Shown here piece after piece: positions 1-6,958 of a stretch of DNA of 7,867 nt (position 1 is its first letter; each line of letters begins with the position of its first letter). Made by a program: the position numbers and the translations under genes. Source of the DNA: Thiotrichales bacterium (GTDB lineage Bacteria; Pseudomonadota; Gammaproteobacteria; UWMA-0217); contig JANTGD010000159.1 in the NCBI GenBank assembly GCA_024763135.1, positions 1-7,867 on the forward strand, written 5' to 3'. The notes beneath the pieces were generated by a model. The model searched no databases and was not told where the DNA came from. It saw nothing but the letters and a program-made list of their open reading frames with translations.

Positions 1-99
1 CAAAATCTGGAGAAAAAGCGCAGTTTACACGCAGTAAATGAGCATTTTGAGCCACAATTAACGCTGGATCGTGCCAGCTGAGAGTTTTTCAACAACCCG
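1..99. mobile_element. Probable end of an insertion sequence (family not determined)
   Basis: This stretch ends where the coding sequence of the neighbouring PPK2-type gene is abruptly broken. Read on the - strand, the border begins with a GGGTTGTTGAAAAACTC-type sequence, which resembles the terminal repeats of many proteobacterial insertion sequences. A small hairpin (GCTGG at 63-67 pairing with CCAGC at 74-78) lies just inside the border. On the + strand, frame 1 is open from the window edge to a TGA at 79-81 (26 codons). That could be a transposase tail, but I recognise no motif in it. The exact boundary is uncertain within about 98-104, because the other end of the element is outside the window and no target duplication can be checked. 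Confidence 0.5.
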
Positions 100-309
100 C
101 TAGGTTAAAACGTGTCGAATGGTGCTGTCTTTACCGGCTACATTCATGGCCTGGAAAATCAGCAGTAATGCGCGCCGATCTTCTGCATAGAGTATGCGTT
201 GCCATTGCGCCAGTTCGCGTCTCAATTTCTTGAACCGTTGTTTATAGAACCGATGGGTTTTTTTTGAACTGGGGTTGCGAGGAAACTGTGCTGTATTTAA
301 AGCTTCCAT
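100..309 (-). pseudogene. ppk2: Truncated polyphosphate kinase 2 (PPK2-type), N-terminal fragment
   Basis: PPK2 enzymes use inorganic polyphosphate to phosphorylate nucleotides in the cytoplasm and are usually about 230-300 residues. Only about 69 residues remain here. The fragment has the basic helical N-terminal region (RFKKLRRELAQWQ, about residues 25-37), then the first core beta strand and the Walker A loop (QAMNVAGKDSTIRHV, about 53-67), which matches the family pattern QAMDAAGKDGTIRHV. The usual continuation (a Gly-Val-Asn-Pro-Gln type segment), Walker B and lid are missing. A TAG follows directly and then IS-like sequence. The start at 309 gives a normal family N-terminus, although no good Shine-Dalgarno is visible. 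It is divergent from the pilus operon and unrelated to it in function. The family call is from motif recognition; inactivity is inferred from loss of three quarters of the protein. Confidence 0.72.
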
Positions 310-340
310 CGTAAGGGATCAAAAAAGATTCAACGCTATT

Positions 341-369
341 GTTAAACGTCCGATAAGAGACTTAGTCAA
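341..369 (-). promoter_or_regulatory. Candidate sigma-70 promoter of the truncated PPK2 gene
   Basis: On the - strand there is a -35 TTGACT (369-364) and a -10 TTTAAC (346-341), separated by exactly 17 bp. Transcription would begin near 334, leaving a leader of about 25 nt before the ATG at 309. The -35 matches the consensus at 5 of 6 positions and the -10 at 4 of 6. Position and spacing fit well, but this is a sequence match only. Confidence 0.35.
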
Positions 370-557
370 TGCTGCCCGTTCTGCTTGGGCTGGATCACAA
401 ATGCTATGTCGCGCTGGCCTGTTTATCGGCGTTGCAGAACAGATTCCGAAAAAACCAGATGAGAGTCCGGCAGCCAGATTGTAGTGGCGTCTACCCTGAA
501 GGTATCAATCGTTGCATCAGTTTTTGCAGGTTGTGAAACCCTCATCACTCCGTTTTC
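370..557. other. Intergenic stretch without recognised features
   Basis: This is the DNA between the divergent PPK2 promoter and the small transposable element. Short open frames exist on both strands (for example 275-484 + and 423-638 -). None has a recognisable domain, a convincing ribosome binding site or protein-like composition. I see no RNA gene. Confidence 0.4.
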
Positions 558-564
558 TTTTAGG
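558..564 (+). repeat. Left 7-bp target-site duplication (TTTTAGG)
   Basis: TTTTAGG lies immediately outside the left terminal inverted repeat of the 565-727 element. It is repeated exactly at 728-734, immediately outside the right one. Perfect direct repeats abutting both ends are what a transposition target duplication looks like. Confidence 0.7.
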
Positions 565-727
565 GAGGGTGTCGTAAAAGTCCGTCCAGGACTTTGCGTG
601 ACGCGGAAAGGAAAAAGTGTGATTTTTCCTTTCCTCACAGAAACAATGACTGGTGGTCGTTGTTTCTCGCAGCACGTCTCTGTGCTGTACGAGGCTGTCG
701 AAACGCTAGCGCTTTTGCGACAGCCTC
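565..727. mobile_element. MITE-like 163-bp element with terminal inverted repeats and target duplication
   Basis: The left end (565-580, GAGGGTGTCGTAAAAG) and the reverse complement of the right end (712-727, GAGGCTGTCGCAAAAG) match at 14 of 16 positions. Perfect 7-bp direct repeats flank both ends. The interior is almost entirely hairpins: 577-583 with 589-595; 605-616 with 623-634 (12 bp perfect, 6-nt loop); 640-650 with 656-666 (11 bp, one G-T); 670-675 with 682-687; and 691-700 with 718-727 (10 bp perfect). The last hairpin uses a third copy of the terminal sequence at 691-700, so the right terminus can pair either with the left terminus or with this subterminal copy. There is no transposase; it would have to be mobilised in trans. 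The family is unknown to me. A short T-run after the last stem (728-731) could make it a weak terminator for transcription entering from the left. Confidence 0.72.
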
Positions 728-734
728 TTTTAGG
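728..734 (+). repeat. Right 7-bp target-site duplication (TTTTAGG)
   Basis: Exact copy of 558-564, directly outside the right terminal inverted repeat of the MITE-like element. Confidence 0.7.
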
Positions 735-929
735 ACGCAGGGATAATTGAGCAAGAACGGATGCAACGAATGATAATACGAACCAAGAAGCCGTAGCCCG
801 GTTACTGTTGGTTTGAGTAGGGGCGTAGCGATCAGGGAGGCGCGACGCATTGAAAGGTTAAGACCAGTCATACTGATTATCCCGACGCCCGCGCGCTGGG
901 GTTAGAAAACAGCTAATAAAATAAAAAAT
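735..929 (+). promoter_or_regulatory. Leader region of the minor-pilin operon
   Basis: These 195 bases must contain the operon promoter unless transcription comes through or from the MITE-like element. The best sigma-70 look-alike is TTGAAA at 850-855 with GATTAT at 875-880, but the 19-bp spacing is long and the -10 is weak. I found no clear sigma-54 site and cannot identify an AlgR-type operator. An 8-bp inverted repeat (GGGATAAT 740-747 with ATTATCCC 876-883) spans the region and may be chance. The 20 bases before the fimU ATG are very A+T-rich and lack an obvious Shine-Dalgarno, so fimU may be weakly translated. Confidence 0.3.
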
Positions 930-1502
930 ATGGGTCTGCAAAAAATACACGGCATCACGTTGATCGAGGTTTTACTGACGCTTGTCATTGCGGCAGTGCT
1001 CATGAGTATTGCCATACCTTCGTACAAAACCTTGAGTACGAGAAATCAGGTCGTAGCACAAAGTAATCAGCTCGTGGCTGCCATGCATCTAGCGCGCAGT
1101 GAGGCAATTAAACGGGGGCTGCCGATTACGCTGTGTAAGGGTGTGGGTAATCGTTGCGTTACGAGCGGACCCGGTTGGGAGCAAGGTTGGTTGGTCTTTG
1201 TGGATGACAATGCCAATGGGCAACGTAATCGTGGTGAGATCGTTATTCAAAAATGGCCTGAATCGACTGCCAAAGTCACCATTCAGGGCTCTGCGCAAGT
1301 GGCCAAGCGTATCACCTTTAATCGCTTTGGTGCGGCCACGGGGACCGCAGGAACGCTCACTGTGTGTGGCGCCGATGGAAATCCCAGTCACGCGAGCGGA
1401 ATCAACGTGGGCACCACGGGACGTATTACTCGGGCGGTCGATGGCGATGATGCGGATCGTATTGTGGAAGATGCCGCAGGGAATAATGTCTCATGTCCTT
1501 AG
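930..1502 (+). CDS. fimU: Minor pilin FimU/FimT, GspH family
   Basis: This is a type IV pilus minor pilin of 190 residues, made in the inner membrane and cleaved by prepilin peptidase PilD. In the family it joins PilV, PilW, PilX and PilE in a complex that primes pilus assembly. The leader is MGLQKIHG, cleaved after Gly8. The mature N-terminus is Ile9 with Glu13 at +5, followed by a hydrophobic helix to about residue 30. The GspH/FimT signature follows: the LARSEAIKR helix (about 54-62), the W..GW.VFVDDN.NG segment (about 83-97) and the ITFNRFG strand (about 128-134). Four cysteines (69, 76, 146, 189) could form two disulfides. A GRITR stretch near the C-terminus (164-168) resembles the basic GRxR tail of DNA-binding FimT proteins. 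It is the first gene of the operon and overlaps pilV by 10 nt. Position favours the name FimU; the domain alone does not separate FimU from FimT. Confidence 0.88.
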   Translation: MGLQKIHGITLIEVLLTLVIAAVLMSIAIPSYKTLSTRNQVVAQSNQLVAAMHLARSEAIKRGLPITLCKGVGNRCVTSGPGWEQGWLVFVDDNANGQRNRGEIVIQKWPESTAKVTIQGSAQVAKRITFNRFGAATGTAGTLTVCGADGNPSHASGINVGTTGRITRAVDGDDADRIVEDAAGNNVSCP

Positions 1503-2032
1503 CATTGCATAATTTACCGAAGCCGGTCAGCCCATCGCCGCGACGTCACTCAGGCGTATCGCTGATCGAGGTGCTGGTGAGTCTATTGGTGATTGGTGTT
1601 GGCATGTTGGGGATTGCAAGTCTACAGGTGTACGGCCTCTCGGCTACGCAAGTCTCAACGTTACATGGTCAGGCGTCGGTACTGACAGAAAATCTGGCCG
1701 AATTAATGCGCGCCAACCCCGTCGCGGTGAGTAACGGGCGCTTTGAGAACCTCACGATTGATACCACGCAGGCATTACCTGCAAAGCCTGGGCGTCTGTG
1801 TCGAGACCCGGATCACCCCTGTACAGCGGACCAATTGGCCGCTGCGGATCTGTGGCTTTGGGAAAATAGTGCGCGACGCTTGTTACCGGCCGGTGCAGTG
1901 ATCACGATTGATTGTAACGGAGGCGCCGGCAGCTGTAGCGCGGACGGCGCGCATGTGGTCACCATGAATTGGTTGGAGCAAGAGCGCGGTGGGACTCAGC
2001 AGGCAGGCTACACCACGGTGATCAGACCATGA
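1493..2032 (+). CDS. pilV: Type IV pilus minor pilin PilV
   Basis: This is a 179-residue minor pilin and part of the priming/tip complex under PilY1. The leader is unusually long at 21 residues, with several prolines and an arginine pair. It is cleaved after Gly21, giving Val22 with Glu26 at +5 and the SLIEVLVSLLVIGVGMLG helix (about 23-40) that is characteristic of PilV. The helix continues to about residue 75, with the LAELMRANP stretch typical of the family. The globular part holds four cysteines (103, 110, 141, 148), fitting two disulfides, and a DLWLWENSARRLLPAG helix (about 119-134). The ATG at 1493 has an AGGGA about 10 nt upstream, inside fimU, and the genes overlap by 10 nt. There is no later ATG before the cleavage site. 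Its stop overlaps the pilW start as ATGA. Confidence 0.9.
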   Translation: MSLALHNLPKPVSPSPRRHSGVSLIEVLVSLLVIGVGMLGIASLQVYGLSATQVSTLHGQASVLTENLAELMRANPVAVSNGRFENLTIDTTQALPAKPGRLCRDPDHPCTADQLAAADLWLWENSARRLLPAGAVITIDCNGGAGSCSADGAHVVTMNWLEQERGGTQQAGYTTVIRP

Positions 2033-2775
2033 AAATCAACCCTAAACGTTTGCAGGCAGGCTTCACTATTGTCGAATTGCTGGTGAGTTTGATCATTGGC
2101 TTGGTATTGATTGGTGGCGTCACGCAAATCTACATGCTGAATAAAGAAAATTTAAATGCTCAGCAAGATCTGCAAAGCGTGCATGAGGATTTATCTATTA
2201 TTACGCGTCAATTAACCCAGGTGATTCGCCACGCAGGTTATTCCTCCACCCCTGAAGACAATGATTTTACCGATGTGTTTACGCCAGTGGCACCGTATAT
2301 CAGAGGCGCAGGTCTAGCCAGTGACGTGCAGGATCAAATTGAAATTCGCTACCAGGATGCTGGCAGTCTTATCGATTGCGTGGGCAATACCGGGCATGGC
2401 GCGCCGGGTGCGCCAGTCATTGTGACTACGACCTATCGCATCAACAGCGATGCTCAATTGCTCTGTAGTGTGGATGGAGGCGCGCCGGTGGTAGTGGCTG
2501 AAGGCGTGGAGGCCTTGGTGTTTCGTTACGGTGAGGATTTGGACAGCGATGGCGCGGTAAATGGTTGGTTACGCGCCGGTGATGTCAGCAATTGGATGAA
2601 TGTGCGTGCGGTGCAGTTTGCGTTGGTGATGGCGGGAGGGGAGGCTGCCAAACTCAGTAGTACCGCCGAGCAATTTGATTTATTGGGTATTGCCTGGACA
2701 TCAGCGGCGGATACCCAGCTACGCCGCATTGCTGAACGCGCTGTGTTTTTACCTGCCAGACCCAGAGAGATTTAA
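2029..2775 (+). CDS. pilW: Type IV pilus minor pilin PilW
   Basis: The protein is 248 residues. The leader MKINPKRLQAG is cleaved after Gly11, exposing Phe12 with Glu16 at +5. The FTIVELLVSLIIGLVLIGG helix (12-30) is the PilW signature and continues amphipathically to about residue 70 (ITRQLTQVIRHAGY). The beta-rich C-terminal domain has cysteines at 117 and 146. It shows the PilW-like pattern of a strand forming FRYGEDLDSDGAVNGW (about 165-180) and then VRAVQFALVMAGG (about 192-204). The frame is open upstream to 1969, but the ATG at 2029 gives a standard prepilin leader and the classic 4-nt ATGA overlap with the pilV stop, so I chose it. In the family PilW bridges PilX and PilY1 to FimU and PilV. 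The protein is somewhat shorter than many PilW proteins, with no sign of a frameshift. Confidence 0.9.
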   Translation: MKINPKRLQAGFTIVELLVSLIIGLVLIGGVTQIYMLNKENLNAQQDLQSVHEDLSIITRQLTQVIRHAGYSSTPEDNDFTDVFTPVAPYIRGAGLASDVQDQIEIRYQDAGSLIDCVGNTGHGAPGAPVIVTTTYRINSDAQLLCSVDGGAPVVVAEGVEALVFRYGEDLDSDGAVNGWLRAGDVSNWMNVRAVQFALVMAGGEAAKLSSTAEQFDLLGIAWTSAADTQLRRIAERAVFLPARPREI

Positions 2776-2777
2776 CC

Positions 2778-3320
2778 ATGGGCAAACTACCAGAAAAACA
2801 ACAAGGCTTTATTCTGGCGGCATCACTGATGTTATTGCTGATCGTTACGTTACTGGGCGTCAGCGGAATTAGCAGCGTCACCCTGCATGAAAAAATGTCA
2901 TCCAATTTGCGTGAATCCGATCGCGCCTTCGAAGCCGGGCTGATGGCAACCGACGCTGCCGAAACCTGGTTGGCCGCACAACTCAATCAACCCGAAGCGC
3001 GTAATGCAGTATCGGGAAGTCAGACTCCAAATGTATGGGCGCCCGAGAGTGTTGGGTCCTTCTATGCATTGAGCACCTGGGCCGATCCCAGTACGCCCCC
3101 GCGGCAATTGGATCTGCCGGCCTCGGCCGGGGTGGCGATTTCACCTGTGTTCTATACGGAGGAATGGGCCAGCAGATATCTTGGCTCATCGATCAATCCT
3201 GCCAGTCAGCATCGGATCACCGACCCGCGGGTCTGGTATTACCGCAATACTGTTAAAGCGTTCGGTGGCAATGTCACCGCCACGTCGATGCAGCAGTCCA
3301 TTTACGCGAGATTGTGGTGA
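2778..3320 (+). CDS. pilX: Type IV pilus minor pilin PilX
   Basis: PilX is thought to sit at the top of the minor-pilin complex and contact PilY1. The 180-residue protein has leader MGKLPEKQQG, cleaved after Gly10, followed by FILAASLMLLLIVTLLGVSG (11-30). Position +5 is Ala15, not Glu. Loss of Glu+5 is typical of PilX and of its secretion counterpart GspK, where no subunit lies above to be paired. The next segment (LRESDRAFEAGLMATDAAETWL, about 44-65) is the conserved PilX N-terminal helix. The C-terminal half is less conserved and ends WYYRNTVKAFGG...QQSIYARLW. An AGAGAGA at 2764-2770 is a modest ribosome binding site 7 nt before the ATG. pilW ends 2 nt upstream and the stop overlaps the pilY1 start region. 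Confidence 0.88.
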   Translation: MGKLPEKQQGFILAASLMLLLIVTLLGVSGISSVTLHEKMSSNLRESDRAFEAGLMATDAAETWLAAQLNQPEARNAVSGSQTPNVWAPESVGSFYALSTWADPSTPPRQLDLPASAGVAISPVFYTEEWASRYLGSSINPASQHRITDPRVWYYRNTVKAFGGNVTATSMQQSIYARLW

Positions 3321-6300
3321 ACAAAATGAAGCAAATAGCTAAAAACTGGCGCCCAGGATTCAGTCTTGCCGGCTGTCTCGTGGTATTCGTGGGGCTGGCA
3401 GGCATAAGTCATGCGGCGAGTTTCGATATTTCCCAGCAGCCGATGTTTCTGGTGACTGATGTCCCGCCCAATATCGCGATGACCATGGACGATTCGGGGA
3501 GCATGGCCTGGGCCTACGTCCCTGACAGTATTTCGGGTGTTAAAAACGAGTTGTTTCGTGCCGCCAAATACAATGGCATGTATTACAACCCGGGGGTGAC
3601 CTATAAGCCACCGGTCAATAAAGATGGAGAAGAGCTGCAAACGAGTTTTACCCACGCCTGGGTGCACGGATTTGATCACAGCTATGGATGGAAAGATCTC
3701 AGTAGCAACTATCGGCCCACCCGTCAGCTCTATCCGGAATCGAGCACGCCGCACCGCTATGTGAGCGACACCAAATCAAATCTATACTATTACTACGTAT
3801 ACGATGATACACGCGCCAATTGCAATGGCAGCATTAGCGACTTGGATTGTTATTATGGGGTCAATGTCGGTGCGCATTCCGGCCCGGGGGGAAGTGACGA
3901 GCGACAAAATTTTGCCAATTGGTATTCTTTTTATCGCACCCGTAACCTGGCTGTTATTTCTGCCTCCTCTCTGGCATTCCAACAATTGTCGAACAAGACC
4001 CGCATTGCTTGGCAAGCATTGAATAAATGCGCGGGATTTTCGACGAGTTGCCGTGGCTATACTGGCGTCAGCCATGATAGTCGGATCAATATTTATGATG
4101 CCGCAGAAAAAGAAACCTTTTACAACTGGCTGTTTCGTCTGCCAGCCTATGGGGGGACGCCCTTATTACCCGCAGCAAAGCGTGTGGGCGAAATGTTTAG
4201 GCAAAACCGGCCGTATGAATTAAATCCTAAGGTCAGCGAGCCCGCGAGCCGTTTGGAATGCCGGCAGAATTATTCGATTATCATGACCGATGGAATTTGG
4301 AATTCCAGTTATGCCAGTTCGATTGGGGACGAAGACGACCAGAGCAAAACGCTGCCCGATCAGACGCGCTATACACCCCGACCGCCCTATCGCAAAGACA
4401 ACGGTTCCAATAATCTGGCGGATATTACTTTTAAGTATTGGGCGCAGGATTTGCATGCGCTGCCGAGTTCGGAGCTGTTGAGTTATATGCCGGTCAAAGG
4501 TAACGAAATTATTACTTCAGGCAATACCAGTACCACCTTGGCACCTTATTGGAATCCCAAAAACGATCCCGCGACCTGGCAGCATCTGGTGAGCTTTACG
4601 GTGGGCTTTGGACTCAATCGGCAGCTTAAAAACAGTGGGCTCGAGTGGACCGGGGACACGCACTCGGGGGCGGGTTATGCTGCCTTGGTAACCGGACAAT
4701 CGCTGTGGCCCAATACGGGTAGTAATGTCACACCAGGGAATGTCTATGATCTCTGGCATGCGGCGATCAATGGGCGTGGAGAATTTTTTGGCGCAGAAAC
4801 ACCGGATGCGATCGTGAAGGCATTTAAAGAAACGATTCAGCGTATCCAGGCACGCCAGGGTAGTGCTTCGAGTGTGAGCTTCAATAGTGGCAGCGCATCT
4901 GCCTTCAGTCAGGTATTTCGCGCGGGTTTCAATAGTGCGGATTGGTCGGGTTCTCTGCAAGCCATTCCGGTATCCAATGGCGAAGGCAACCTCAGCTGTA
5001 CGACAGAGCCGCGGGGAGAGACTTGCCCTGCAGTATGGGAGGCCGATTGCAATCTCACCGGGGGTTTGTGCGAGCTGACCCAGACGCAGGTCGCTGCCCA
5101 GGACTGGTCAAGCGAGCGCGTCATACTGGCTTACGATGGCGGTGTTGGTGTGCCATTTCGCTGGAACCAGCTGACCAGCTCGCAACAGACAGCGCTTAGC
5201 GATGGCCAGGCGAATACAGCGGGTCAGCATCGCTTGGACTACTTACGCGGGGATCGCAGTACCGAACAATCGGCGGGTGGCGCTTACCGAAATCGTAAGC
5301 ATCTGCTTGGGGATATCGTCAACTCCTCTCCCGTTTATGTAGGCGTACCAGGCCATCTCTACCCCGATACCTGGGTGGATGCCTTCAATGGCGCACAGGG
5401 TGGTGAAACTGCGTATTCCGCGTTTGTTGCAACCAATGCACATCGCAAGCATGTCGTTTACGTTGGCGCCAATGATGGCTTTTTGCATGGCTTTCAGGCA
5501 GGCAATATCGATAGCAATGGCGTGTTCAATGACTATTACAATGACGGACAGGAAGTCCTGGCGTTCATGCCGACTCCGGCTTTTGAGCATATTGCTGATG
5601 TGACCGATCCAGACTATGGTGCTTTGGGTCTGCATAAATACTTTGTCGATGGCAAGCTCACGACAGCCGATGTTTTTTACGCTGGCGACTGGCATTCGTT
5701 ATTGGTTGGTTCATTGGGTGCTGGTGGCGAGGGCGTGTTTGCCTTGGATGTGACCGATCCGGACAATTTTTCGGAGTCACGCGCCGATAGGATTGTGCAA
5801 TGGGAATTTACCAGTGAGGACGACGCAGATTTGGGTGTGGTCTTGTCCGCCCCGAAAGTTGTGCGATTGCACAATGGCAAATGGGGTGTATTGGTCAGTA
5901 ATGGTTATAACAACACGTATGCCGATGGTAGTGTCAGCAGTAGTGGAAATGCGGTGCTCTTCGTACTCGATGCCGAGGATGGTTCCGTTATGGCCAAGCT
6001 GGATACAGGGGTAGGCAGTTCGGATAGCCACAGTGGGGGGTATCCGAATGGTTTGGCCGGCACCACGCCCGTAGATCTGGATGGCGATGGCATTACTGAC
6101 TATGCCTATGCAGGTGATTTGCTGGGAAATCTGTGGCGCTTCGATTTGACTGACGCCAATGCCAGCGCTTGGCAGGTCGCGGATTATGGTACCGCGGCGC
6201 TCAGCCCTCTGTTTACCGCGGATGATGGGCAAGCCACACCCAAGCGGCAGCCGATCACCACCGCGCCCATCGTGGAAAAACATCCTCTGGGGCTGGGCTA

Positions 6301-6943
6301 CGGTGTAACGGTTTCTTTTGGTACCGGCAAGTATTTTGAACAGTCTGACAATACTGCGGACACCTCGACGCGGCAATCTTTCTATTCGGTGTGGGATCAC
6401 TATTTTCCCGTGCTTGCAACGGTTGGAACCGAAGGCGCACCAGTGGCGACTGCATCGATGCGGCGTAGTGACCTCCAGGCGCAGCAAATCCTCACCGAGG
6501 TGCTCGATGGCGAGCAGTCTGAGCGGGCTGTATCAAACTACGAGGTCGATTGGGAGCAGCACATGGGCTGGTATCTGGATTTACTCAGTGGCGGGACCAC
6601 CCCCACGGGAGAAATGCTGGTGAGTTCTCCATTGTTACTGGGTAAAACACTGGTTTTCAGCACCCTGGTGCCTTCGGGTGACGCCTGTTCCACAGGCGGG
6701 ACTGGGTGGGTGATGGCACTGGATATTGCCAATGGCGGCGTACCGCGTGTTAGCCCTTTCGGAGAAACGATTTCCACCACGCAGGAGGTGACCGTAGGGT
6801 TGGGTTACGGTGATTCTGCGCCCTGGCAACCCGCATACATTTCGGGAAAGCTCTATGTACCGCAGTCGACGGGAAGACTGGATCAGCCCGATTTTCATGT
6901 GGGAGTGTTCGAAGGCCGTCAGACATTTGTCGAACTTCAATAA
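3314..6943 (+). CDS. pilY1: Type IV pilus tip-associated adhesin PilY1
   Basis: PilY1 is exported to the periplasm and sits on the pilus tip, where it supports assembly, adhesion and surface sensing. The 1,209-residue reading has a Sec signal peptide (core about 16-30, cleavage near SHA-A, 34/35). An N-terminal von Willebrand A-like domain follows, with a MIDAS-type metal site: DDSGS (Asp59, Ser61, Ser63), Thr282 in GGTPL and Asp326 in MTDG. The C-terminal half (about 660-1110) is the PilY1 beta-propeller, opening with LLGDIVNSSPVYVG. It contains a calcium loop DLDGDGITD with Asp921, 923, 925 and 929 in EF-hand-like spacing. An RGD lies at 645-647. The start is uncertain: GTG 3314, GTG 3317 (4-nt GTGA overlap with pilX) and ATG 3326 all precede the signal peptide, and none has a strong ribosome binding site. 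The frame is intact, with no sign of decay. Confidence 0.93.
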   Translation: MVNKMKQIAKNWRPGFSLAGCLVVFVGLAGISHAASFDISQQPMFLVTDVPPNIAMTMDDSGSMAWAYVPDSISGVKNELFRAAKYNGMYYNPGVTYKPPVNKDGEELQTSFTHAWVHGFDHSYGWKDLSSNYRPTRQLYPESSTPHRYVSDTKSNLYYYYVYDDTRANCNGSISDLDCYYGVNVGAHSGPGGSDERQNFANWYSFYRTRNLAVISASSLAFQQLSNKTRIAWQALNKCAGFSTSCRGYTGVSHDSRINIYDAAEKETFYNWLFRLPAYGGTPLLPAAKRVGEMFRQNRPYELNPKVSEPASRLECRQNYSIIMTDGIWNSSYASSIGDEDDQSKTLPDQTRYTPRPPYRKDNGSNNLADITFKYWAQDLHALPSSELLSYMPVKGNEIITSGNTSTTLAPYWNPKNDPATWQHLVSFTVGFGLNRQLKNSGLEWTGDTHSGAGYAALVTGQSLWPNTGSNVTPGNVYDLWHAAINGRGEFFGAETPDAIVKAFKETIQRIQARQGSASSVSFNSGSASAFSQVFRAGFNSADWSGSLQAIPVSNGEGNLSCTTEPRGETCPAVWEADCNLTGGLCELTQTQVAAQDWSSERVILAYDGGVGVPFRWNQLTSSQQTALSDGQANTAGQHRLDYLRGDRSTEQSAGGAYRNRKHLLGDIVNSSPVYVGVPGHLYPDTWVDAFNGAQGGETAYSAFVATNAHRKHVVYVGANDGFLHGFQAGNIDSNGVFNDYYNDGQEVLAFMPTPAFEHIADVTDPDYGALGLHKYFVDGKLTTADVFYAGDWHSLLVGSLGAGGEGVFALDVTDPDNFSESRADRIVQWEFTSEDDADLGVVLSAPKVVRLHNGKWGVLVSNGYNNTYADGSVSSSGNAVLFVLDAEDGSVMAKLDTGVGSSDSHSGGYPNGLAGTTPVDLDGDGITDYAYAGDLLGNLWRFDLTDANASAWQVADYGTAALSPLFTADDGQATPKRQPITTAPIVEKHPLGLGYGVTVSFGTGKYFEQSDNTADTSTRQSFYSVWDHYFPVLATVGTEGAPVATASMRRSDLQAQQILTEVLDGEQSERAVSNYEVDWEQHMGWYLDLLSGGTTPTGEMLVSSPLLLGKTLVFSTLVPSGDACSTGGTGWVMALDIANGGVPRVSPFGETISTTQEVTVGLGYGDSAPWQPAYISGKLYVPQSTGRLDQPDFHVGVFEGRQTFVELQ

Positions 6944-6958
6944 CAATAAAAAAATACT

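Noticed and set aside
100..103. CTAG as a target duplication of the left IS
   Set aside because: On the - strand the TAG is in frame with the PPK2 gene and would have been a stop in the uninterrupted gene, so CTAG is unlikely to be original target sequence.
565..727. CRISPR array or integron attC site
   Set aside because: The hairpins have unrelated sequences rather than a regular direct repeat with spacers, and the terminal repeats with flanking duplication point to a transposable element.
484..750. 88-codon + strand frame (GTG start) across the hairpin cluster
   Set aside because: It runs straight through the inverted repeats and both ends of the MITE-like element, has no domain and no ribosome binding site, and is best explained as chance.
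635..871. 78-codon - strand frame before the operon
   Set aside because: It spans the right end of the transposable element and the operon leader, and its composition is not protein-like. I recognise no family.
733..890. Imperfect inverted repeat (GGGATAAT / ATTATCCC) suggesting a second element in the leader
   Set aside because: Only 8 bases match exactly (12 of 15 if extended), there is no flanking duplication, and a match of this size is expected by chance at this distance.
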